From Acidobacteriota bacterium (lineage in GTDB: Bacteria > Acidobacteriota > Terriglobia > Terriglobales > Acidobacteriaceae), in NCBI GenBank assembly GCA_003225465.1, contig QIAH01000359.1, forward strand, positions 1-35,022: a DNA stretch of 35,022 nucleotides. Reading direction: 5' to 3'. The number at the start of each line of letters is the position of its first letter. The stretch's first letter is position 1. Below are positions 17,931 to 26,020 of this stretch, piece after piece. A program made the position numbers and the translations under genes. The notes below the pieces were generated by a model. That model was not told the origin of the DNA and made no database searches. It worked only from the letters and a program-made list of their open reading frames with translations.

Positions 17931-17948
17931 TGCGCGGCCTCTGCGCAG

Positions 17949-18208
17949 TTTTCCACCAAACCGGAGCGTCTTCCTTCCAGTTCTCTGTGGAGCAGGTGTG
18001 GAAGCTGTGTAAGAACAGTTCGAAGCGGAAAGTCGGTCCCAGATCCTCCACCGCCTCCGCCGCTCGCGGGACCTATTTTGGACATGAACGGTGTATCGGC
18101 AAACAGGTGCCAGCAGGCCAGTTGGATCGGTTTTCCACTTTTCCGAGCTACCTGCTGTTACTACTGGTTTTATAGGTTTTTAATTTGATATAAAAAAGCA
18201 ATAGAAGT
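17949..18208. other. Candidate chromosomal origin oriC in the dnaA-dnaN gap
   Basis: DnaA-box-like 9-mers are TTTTCCACC 17949-17957 (+), TGTGGAGCA 17986-17994 (minus, 7 of 9), TGTGGAAGC 17997-18005 (minus), TGTGTAAGA 18006-18014 (minus, weak) and TTTTCCACT 18131-18139 (+). After the last box and a short GC-containing spacer come five triplets CTG CTG TTA CTA CTG at 18152-18166, which read on the complementary strand as 3'-GAC GAC AAT GAT GAC-5', close to the DnaA-trio 3'-(G/A)A(T/A)-5'. An AT-rich segment follows at 18167-18208. This order (boxes, spacer, trios, AT-rich) is that of the Bacillus basal unwinding system. Gene polarity on either side also fits an origin here. Confidence 0.65.
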
Positions 18209-18234
18209 AGCGCCGCCCTACGGGAGATTCGGCT

Positions 18235-19392
18235 ATGCCGGTTGAAGTGGCCACTGCGACTGGAACTGGGATTATGGAGATCACGGTCAGCAAGTTTGAA
18301 CTTCTGCGCGAGCTGACGGCCACGCAGGGAGTCGTCGAACGCAAGACTACGATCCCGATCCTCTCCAACTATCTCTTCGAAGCTTCCGGCGACAAGTTGT
18401 CGCTCACCGCCACCGACCTCGACTTGAGCCTGCGCACCGCCTGCAACGCCAAGGTCAAGAAGGAAGGCTCCTGTACCATCCCCGCGCGCAAACTATACGA
18501 CTACGTAAAGCTCCTGCCCGACGCCGAGATCACGATCAAGCTGCTCGACAACCACTGGGTCAGCATCCGCTGCGGACGCTCCAACACCAAGATGGTTGGG
18601 ATGGCGAAGTCGAATTTCCCCAGCCTGCCTGTGTTTCCGACTGCCGGCGTAGTCAAGATCCCCGCCCAGGTTCTGCGCGCGATGATTGCCAAGACCGGCT
18701 TCGCCATCGCGAACGAAGAATCCCGTTACACCCTGAACGGCGCCCTGATGGTCCTCAAGCCTGAGTCCATCACCATGGTCGCGACCGATGGTCATCGCCT
18801 CGCTCACATCGAGCGCAATGGAGAAAAATTCGAGGGCGTCTCCGGCGAAATGAAAACCCTCATTCCGAAGAAGTGCATGGACGAGCTGAAGCTATTGGTC
18901 GATTCCACCAATGATGTCGAAACCATCGACTTCGCCAAAGACGAATCCACACTCTTCTTCCGCATCGGCCCGCGCCTGCTGACCTCGCGCCAGCTCACGG
19001 GTCAATTTCCCAACTTCGAAGCGGTCCTTCCCAAAGACAACAACAAGCACGTCAGCCTGAACGGCGACGACTTCAGCGCCGCCATCCAGCGCGTAGCCCA
19101 GTTCTCCGACGAGCGCTCCCGCGCAGTCCGCCTCCGCCTGGAGAAAGGCGAGTTGAAGCTTTCCGCCTCCTCCACCGATTCCGGCGAATCCGAGGACTCC
19201 ATCGAAACGCCCTACCAGGGCGACGGCCTCACCATCGGGTTCAACGCTACCTACATCCTGGACTTCCTGAAAGCGGTTGGTTCCGGAGACGTAAGCCTGG
19301 AGCTGAAAGACCCCCAATCCGCCGGCCAACTTCGCCCCCTAGGCAACGACGACTACAAGTACCGCTACATCGTCATGCCCATGCGGATCTGA
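18235..19392 (+). CDS. dnaN: DNA polymerase III subunit beta (sliding clamp)
   Basis: 385 residues from ATG 18235, which has GGGAG about 7 bases upstream. The family alignment would begin at the internal ATG 18274 (MEITVSKFELLREL, giving 372 residues), so the first 13 residues may not be real. The three-fold clamp domains are visible through the typical starts: KTTIPILSNYLFEASGDKL, then FPSLPVFPTAGVVKIPAQVL with VATDGHRLAHIE, and the C-terminal IGFNATYILDFLKAVGSGDV ending in YRYIVMPMRI. It encircles DNA and tethers polymerase III. It lies directly after the origin candidate; recF, the usual next gene, is not present. Confidence 0.97.
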   Translation: MPVEVATATGTGIMEITVSKFELLRELTATQGVVERKTTIPILSNYLFEASGDKLSLTATDLDLSLRTACNAKVKKEGSCTIPARKLYDYVKLLPDAEITIKLLDNHWVSIRCGRSNTKMVGMAKSNFPSLPVFPTAGVVKIPAQVLRAMIAKTGFAIANEESRYTLNGALMVLKPESITMVATDGHRLAHIERNGEKFEGVSGEMKTLIPKKCMDELKLLVDSTNDVETIDFAKDESTLFFRIGPRLLTSRQLTGQFPNFEAVLPKDNNKHVSLNGDDFSAAIQRVAQFSDERSRAVRLRLEKGELKLSASSTDSGESEDSIETPYQGDGLTIGFNATYILDFLKAVGSGDVSLELKDPQSAGQLRPLGNDDYKYRYIVMPMRI

Positions 19393-19403
19393 GGCTCTGT
19401 ATT

Positions 19404-19454
19404 CGCGTAGGGGCAAGACGCCCCGTCTGCCCAGGCGAGTGAAGCTCTCGCCTT
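19404..19454. repeat. Palindromic element type B after dnaN
   Basis: Two adjacent hairpins lie 12 bases after the dnaN stop. The first is GGGCA...TGCCC around ACGCCCCGT, and the second is GGCGAG/CTCGCC around TGAAGCT. The second stem differs from the GCCGAG/CTCGGC stem of other copies but stays paired. It may act as a transcription terminator for dnaN, although no U-tract follows. Confidence 0.75.
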
Positions 19455-19489
19455 CCAAGCCGCTGTCACCCGCGAATAGTTACAACTCC

Positions 19490-19518
19490 TTGACGCCCCC
19501 GCCGCCCCGCATTACATT
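19490..19518 (+). promoter_or_regulatory. Sigma-70-type promoter for mscL
   Basis: TTGACG (19490-19495) is separated by 17 bases from TACATT (19513-19518). The predicted start near 19525 gives a leader of about 65 bases containing a type A palindrome. A strong ribosome binding site GGGAGG (19580-19585) sits 5 bases before the mscL ATG. Confidence 0.6.
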
Positions 19519-19542
19519 GTCCGCCATCTCAATTTATGGAGA

Positions 19543-19562
19543 GACGGGCGTCCTCGCCCGTC
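19543..19562. repeat. Palindromic element type A in the mscL leader
   Basis: GACGGGCG and CGCCCGTC pair around TCCT. It lies between the predicted mscL promoter and its ribosome binding site, so it would form a hairpin in the mRNA leader about 18 bases upstream of the GGGAGG. Confidence 0.75.
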
Positions 19563-19590
19563 GACGCTATTTCTCGATCGGGAGGCCAAC

Positions 19591-20013
19591 ATGCTAAGCG
19601 GCTTCAAAAAATTCATCCTGCGCGGAAACGTGGTCGACATGGCAGTCGGCGTGGTCATTGGCGCCGCTTTTGCGACCGTGGTCGGGGCGTTCACCAAAGA
19701 CTTCCTCACGCCGCTGATCGGCGCCATCGTCGGCAAGACCGGAGACTTCGCCACCTTCAGTTTTAAGCTACGCAACCAGTCATTCAACATCGGAGACCTC
19801 ATCAATCAGGCCATCTCGTTTCTACTCGTCGCCGCAGCCGTCTATTTCTTCGTGGTAATGCCGGTCAACGCCCTGCTCGCCCGCATGCACAAGGACGAAC
19901 CCGCTCCCGCGCCCACGACCAAGAAATGCCCCGAGTGCCTGAGCGACATCCCGATCGAGGCCCGCCGCTGCGCCCACTGTACGCAGCCCATCCCCGTGGG
20001 CCGAGCCGCTTAG
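19591..20013 (+). CDS. mscL: Large-conductance mechanosensitive channel MscL with C-terminal zinc ribbon
   Basis: 140 residues. The N-terminus GFKKFILRGNVVDMAVGVVI is the MscL amphipathic helix plus TM1. TM2 is at about 72-98 (AISFLLVAAAVYFFVVMPVN). The channel opens under membrane tension to release solutes during osmotic downshock. In place of the usual C-terminal helical bundle there is a zinc-ribbon-like segment, with Cys 113, 116, 127 and 130 as CPEC...CAHC. Its position between dnaN and gyrB is unusual, and the gene appears to have its own promoter. Confidence 0.95.
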   Translation: MLSGFKKFILRGNVVDMAVGVVIGAAFATVVGAFTKDFLTPLIGAIVGKTGDFATFSFKLRNQSFNIGDLINQAISFLLVAAAVYFFVVMPVNALLARMHKDEPAPAPTTKKCPECLSDIPIEARRCAHCTQPIPVGRAA

Positions 20014-20027
20014 CCTATGTCCCATAT

Positions 20028-20116
20028 GCAGCCGCGGAGCGGCGAAATTCATTAGCCCAGCGCGTCAGCGCTGGGAAAAGATGCAGCAATGTCGAAAAGC
20101 CCCGGAGGGGCGAAAG
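20028..20116. repeat. Composite repeat of three small hairpins after mscL
   Basis: Hairpins in order are CCGCGGAGCGG (near 20032), CCCAGCGCGTCAGCGCTGGG (20055-20074) and CCCCGGAGGGG (about 20099-20109). The linking sequence is A-rich on the plus strand. A similarly built block occurs at about 28724-28820. It lies in the 175-base gap between mscL and the next gene. Confidence 0.65.
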
Positions 20117-20188
20117 CAACCGCTCTCGAAAATTCAACCGCCGAAACGGAAATCTGTCACCACCCATCTCCTGTACCATAATCGGAAG

Positions 20189-20812
20189 ATGCGCCGCATT
20201 CTCGTACAAACCCTGCTCGTATTGACCGTACTCGCAACCACTTTCGCCCAAGAGGCTGGCTCTTCGTCGAAATCCAAACGCACTACCGAACAACACGCGA
20301 CCCACCACACGTCGCAGTCCACCACCGCCGAAACCCTCTATCGCAACCCCGAATTCTCCTTCACCTACAAAATCCCCTACGCCTGGGTCGATCGCACCCA
20401 GCAAATGCAGGACGAATCCGCCGATCCAACAAAATCCAAACTGCTCCTGGCCATCTTCGAACGTCCCCCCGAAGTTACCGGCGACACCGTGAACTCCGCC
20501 GTCATCATCACCGCCGAGAGCGCCGCGACGTACCCAGGTCTAAGAACCGCCGCCGACTACCTCGGCCCACTCACCGAACTCACCACTTCAAAAGGCTTCA
20601 AACCCGCCGGAGACCCCTACGAATTTTCCGTAGGCACAACTCCCCTGGTCCGCGCCGACTTCCTCAAAGAGCTCGGCAAGCTGACCATGCATCAGTCTTC
20701 TCTCGTACTGCTGCGGAAAGGATTTGTCGTCTCCGTTACCTTCATCGCGGGCAGCGACGACGAGCTTGACGAGCTGATCGAAAAACTCTCTTTCGGAGCC
20801 CCGAAGTCCTAA
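20189..20812 (+). CDS. Secreted protein of unknown function
   Basis: 207 residues from ATG 20189, chosen because it opens a clean signal peptide (MRRILVQTLLVLTVLATTFA, cleavage near AQE). A further upstream in-frame ATG at 20081 runs through a repeat element and is unlikely. The mature protein starts with a Ser/Thr/His-rich linker (residues about 24-48), followed by a compact domain beginning YRNPEFSFTYKIPYAWVDRT. That opening resembles the start of PsbP-like or other 'nFsf-yPxgW' secreted folds. The end includes VVSVTFIAGSDDELDELIEKL. No catalytic motif was seen. It lies between mscL and gyrB on the same strand; any role is unknown. Confidence 0.75.
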   Translation: MRRILVQTLLVLTVLATTFAQEAGSSSKSKRTTEQHATHHTSQSTTAETLYRNPEFSFTYKIPYAWVDRTQQMQDESADPTKSKLLLAIFERPPEVTGDTVNSAVIITAESAATYPGLRTAADYLGPLTELTTSKGFKPAGDPYEFSVGTTPLVRADFLKELGKLTMHQSSLVLLRKGFVVSVTFIAGSDDELDELIEKLSFGAPKS

Positions 20813-20903
20813 AGTGACCGCTACGCCCGCCCCTCCCAAAATCGCCTTCCTCCACCCTCCTAAACCTTTCCCAAAGCAAGGGTTTACCGACCCGATTCGC
20901 AGC

Positions 20904-20932
20904 TCGAAAAACACCCCTTTCTATGCTAGAAT
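20904..20932 (+). promoter_or_regulatory. Promoter for gyrB (extended -10)
   Basis: TAGAAT at 20927-20932 is preceded by TGC (extended -10), and TCGAAA at 20904-20909 lies 17 bases upstream as a -35. The predicted start near 20940 leaves a leader of about 110 bases before the gyrB ATG. The leader holds a GGGGC(T)A/AGCCCC-like pairing between about 20950 and 21025 that may fold. Confidence 0.55.
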
Positions 20933-21050
20933 GTAACTAGCTTGGGAAGCCCCTAAGTCCAATAAATATCAATAATTTGAAGTCAATCCGGGGCGCCTGA
21001 AAAGGCACCATCAGCCAGGGGCTACCAAGCGCGTTTTTTCACGGAGCTGA

Positions 21051-23696
<2,646 letters not shown>

Positions 23697-23701
23697 ACCG
23701 C

Positions 23702-23775
23702 TCGCGTAGGGGCAAACGCCCTCGGGCGCTTGCCCTGAGCGCAGTCGAAGGGCCCAGCCGAGCGAAGCTCGGCTT
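23702..23775. repeat. Palindromic element type B after gyrB
   Basis: The element begins 6 bases after the gyrB stop with CGCGTAGGGGCAAACGCCC. It forms a longer first hairpin than other copies, continues through a linker, and ends in the GCCGAGC/GCTCGGC hairpin shared by the family. Confidence 0.8.
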
Positions 23776-23785
23776 TTAATTTTTT
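23757..23785 (+). terminator. Intrinsic terminator of gyrB formed by the type B element
   Basis: A perfect 7-base stem GCCGAGC (23757-23763) and GCTCGGC (23767-23773) with loop GAA is followed by TTTTAATTTTTT (23774-23785). This is a textbook Rho-independent terminator. Other copies of the element carry the same stem but lack the T-tract. Confidence 0.8.
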
Positions 23786-23833
23786 CTGCACCCGATTTTA
23801 TCTGCGCCCCGGATAAGCTGTAACACCGCTTGG

Positions 23834-23875
23834 TGCCCCAGGTTCGCGTCCGCACTTTGGACGCTAACCTGGGCA
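23834..23875. repeat. Strong long hairpin upstream of the ATP-grasp gene
   Basis: Left arm TGCCCCAGGTTCGCGTCC (23834-23851) pairs with right arm GGACGCTAACCTGGGCA (23859-23875) around a 7-base loop, with one bulge and one mismatch. It ends 29 bases before the preferred start of the next gene, so it would fold in its leader. Confidence 0.75.
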
Positions 23876-23904
23876 TAGTACGTTCGCACCCAAAAAATCG
23901 CGCC

Positions 23905-24777
23905 ATGCTCCGCCTCGCCCTCGCCACGGCATCGAAATATCCCAACCTCACTGAAGACGACCGCCTCCTCCTGGACCCGCTCGCCCAGCACGGCATCCAG
24001 GCCCATCCCGCTATCTGGAACGATCCCAACCAGGACTGGTCCGCCTGCGCCGCCGTCCTGATCCGCTCCTGTTGGGACTACCACCTCCAACCCGAACTAT
24101 TTTTCGCCTGGATCCAGCAACTCCACGCCGCGAACATTCCGATCCTCAACCCTGCCCCGCTCCTCCGCTGGAACGCGAACAAGAGCTACCTCCGCGACCT
24201 CGACACCAAAGGCGTCCCGATTGTTCCCACCTTCTGGCCCGAACACAACGAGAATCTGATCACCCTGCAACAAAAACTCTGCGACCTTTGCTGGCACAAA
24301 GCAGTCGTGAAGCCAAGAATCTCCGCGACCGCTTACCGCACGCAACTCGTCACAAAAGACGATACCTCCGCTGCGCAAAAGCTCTTCGACGAACTCCACC
24401 GCGGCCCCGGTGTCATGCTTCAGAAATACATCGACAGCATCACCATCGAAGGCGAATGGTCGTTGATCTTCTTCGCCGGAACCTTCAGCCACGCCATCAT
24501 CAAGCAACCCAGGCCCGGCGACTTCCGGGTGCAAAACGATTTCGGAGGAACCGCGCGCCGCGCCGATCCCCCACCGCATGTCCTTGCAAGTGCCATCCGC
24601 GCCGTCGAAGCAGTCGACCCCACTGTCTACGCGCGAGTCGACGGAGTCGTCGACGATGGCCGATTTCTGCTAATGGAACTCGAACTCATCGAGCCCATGC
24701 TGTTCCTCGCCGATCATCCCGAAGCCCCCACCCGCTTCGCCGCCGCCATCGCGAACGCTGTGGCACGAACCACGTAG
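23905..24777 (+). CDS. ATP-grasp superfamily protein (RimK/glutathione-synthetase-like ligase)
   Basis: 290 residues from ATG 23905 (MLRLALATAS). An in-frame start at 23830 would translate the hairpin at 23834-23875 and is rejected. ATP-grasp ligases join a carboxylate to an amine through an acyl phosphate. Seen here are a pre-ATP domain (YPNLTEDDRLLLDPLAQHGI, LIRSCWDYH), KAVVKPRISATAYRT as the ATP-binding Lys strand, GVMLQKYIDSITIEGEWSLI and the Mg-binding strand RFLLMELELIEPMLFL near the end. The overall form resembles the DcsG/prokaryotic glutathione-synthetase-like group. Substrates are unknown. Its TAG stop lies inside the first bases of a type B repeat. No ribosome binding site is evident. 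Confidence 0.85.
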   Translation: MLRLALATASKYPNLTEDDRLLLDPLAQHGIQAHPAIWNDPNQDWSACAAVLIRSCWDYHLQPELFFAWIQQLHAANIPILNPAPLLRWNANKSYLRDLDTKGVPIVPTFWPEHNENLITLQQKLCDLCWHKAVVKPRISATAYRTQLVTKDDTSAAQKLFDELHRGPGVMLQKYIDSITIEGEWSLIFFAGTFSHAIIKQPRPGDFRVQNDFGGTARRADPPPHVLASAIRAVEAVDPTVYARVDGVVDDGRFLLMELELIEPMLFLADHPEAPTRFAAAIANAVARTT

Positions 24778-24820
24778 GGACAGACGCCCTCGTCTGTCCA
24801 GCCGAGCGAAGCTCGGCTTG
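24772..24820. repeat. Palindromic element type B overlapping the ATP-grasp stop codon
   Basis: CACGTAGGGACAGACGCCCT begins the element and its TAG (24775-24777) is the stop of the upstream gene. The first stem is GGACAGACG/CGTCTGTCC; compared with GGGCAGACG/CGTCTGCCC elsewhere, one base pair has changed on both sides. The second hairpin GCCGAGC/GCTCGGC is unchanged. Confidence 0.85.
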
Positions 24821-24930
24821 CTGTGCCCGACGCCTAAAACGAGCATCCCTCGAAACGAATTCTAGATACCCTCAAACAAATCTGCTGCAAGCTCCAATAA
24901 CCAACGCGTTCTCGGGACAGGAGACCAGCG

Positions 24931-25938
24931 ATGTCAGCCATCACCGAGCCTTTGAAGTCAGTCAATCATCTTTGGAAGCCTCTCGTTATCGGTAGCGGAA
25001 TTATTTTGCTGGCGGCGAGCATTGCCATACCCAATCTGCTTCGAACCCGAAGCGCAGCTGGCGTTCCCGCCTTGGAGCATATGTATGCCAGTACCCGCCT
25101 CGAAAACATGGCCCTCCCCGATGCCGCTCCGGTGTCTCTATCAAGAGCAGGCGCGGTTGTCGCCGAACTGAAATCCGCAGCCCGGCCCGCTGAGAAGTCC
25201 GCCACCGCCGATCGCAAGATCGTGCGCACCGGCGCGCTTGAACTAACCGTGAAGAGTCCCGCGGATGCTGCGGAACAGATACGTCGTATGGCGGAAAGCA
25301 TGGGAGGGTACCTCGAAGCCGCGCAGATCGGCGGCACGAAAGAAGCTCCCACGGCCGACATCACCATCCGCGTTCCAGCCACGCACTTCGAAGATGCGAA
25401 AGCGCAAATTCGCCAACTCGCGGCGCGTGTTGAAAGCGAAAAGACTGACGCGCAAGATGTGACCCGCCGATACGTCGACATGGAAGCCCGCTTGCGCAAC
25501 CTGCACGCCGAGGAAGCGCAGTATCTCACCATTATGAAGAGCGCTTACAAAGTGGATGACCTGCTCGAAGTGACGCAGAAGCTGAGCGAAGTCCGCGGAC
25601 AGATCGAGCAGCAGCAAGGCGAATTCCAGACGCTCTCAAAGCAAATCGAAACCGTCGCCATCACAATTTCGCTGCGCACGCTTGCCGACACGCAGGTCTT
25701 CGGCCTCAACTGGCGTCCGCTCTATCAGCTCAAACTCGCGCTGCGAAATGGTCTCGACGCACTTGCTGACTACGCCACTACCATGGCTGCAATTCTGTTT
25801 TACGTTCCAGTGATCCTTGCCTGGAGCATAACTATTCTGTTTGCTGCCGTCGTTGCATGGCGTGCACTCCGTTGGACAGGCCGCCGCTTTCTCGACTGGC
25901 ACGCCGCCGCACCGCAGAAAGCTGCGAACCCGGCCTAG
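24931..25938 (+). CDS. DUF4349-domain envelope protein
   Basis: 335 residues with CAGGAGA about 7 bases before the ATG. An N-terminal membrane segment lies at about residues 17-33 (PLVIGSGIILLAASIAIPNL), followed by a linker. The DUF4349-type domain spans about residues 90-285: KIVRTGALELTVKSPADAAEQI, GGYLEAAQIGGT, TADITIRVPATHFEDA, a coiled coil (about 180-240, MEARLRNLHAEEAQYLTIM) and VAITISLRT. A C-terminal membrane helix is at about 290-315. The family has no assigned function, and the layout suggests a bitopic envelope protein with its domain outside. The VIT/vWA gene starts 82 bases downstream on the same strand. Confidence 0.88.
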   Translation: MSAITEPLKSVNHLWKPLVIGSGIILLAASIAIPNLLRTRSAAGVPALEHMYASTRLENMALPDAAPVSLSRAGAVVAELKSAARPAEKSATADRKIVRTGALELTVKSPADAAEQIRRMAESMGGYLEAAQIGGTKEAPTADITIRVPATHFEDAKAQIRQLAARVESEKTDAQDVTRRYVDMEARLRNLHAEEAQYLTIMKSAYKVDDLLEVTQKLSEVRGQIEQQQGEFQTLSKQIETVAITISLRTLADTQVFGLNWRPLYQLKLALRNGLDALADYATTMAAILFYVPVILAWSITILFAAVVAWRALRWTGRRFLDWHAAAPQKAANPA

Positions 25939-26020
25939 TCACATACACACGAATTTCCATGTTTACGGACAACGCCAATTCGGTCACCAGTTTTCAAGTC
26001 ATCATGTCGCGGAGGTTCGT

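Noticed and set aside
25841-26020. N-terminal extension of the VIT/vWA gene into the DUF4349 gene
   Set aside because: The extension overlaps the DUF4349 coding sequence in another frame, and the start at 26021 has both a CGGAGG site and a signal peptide.
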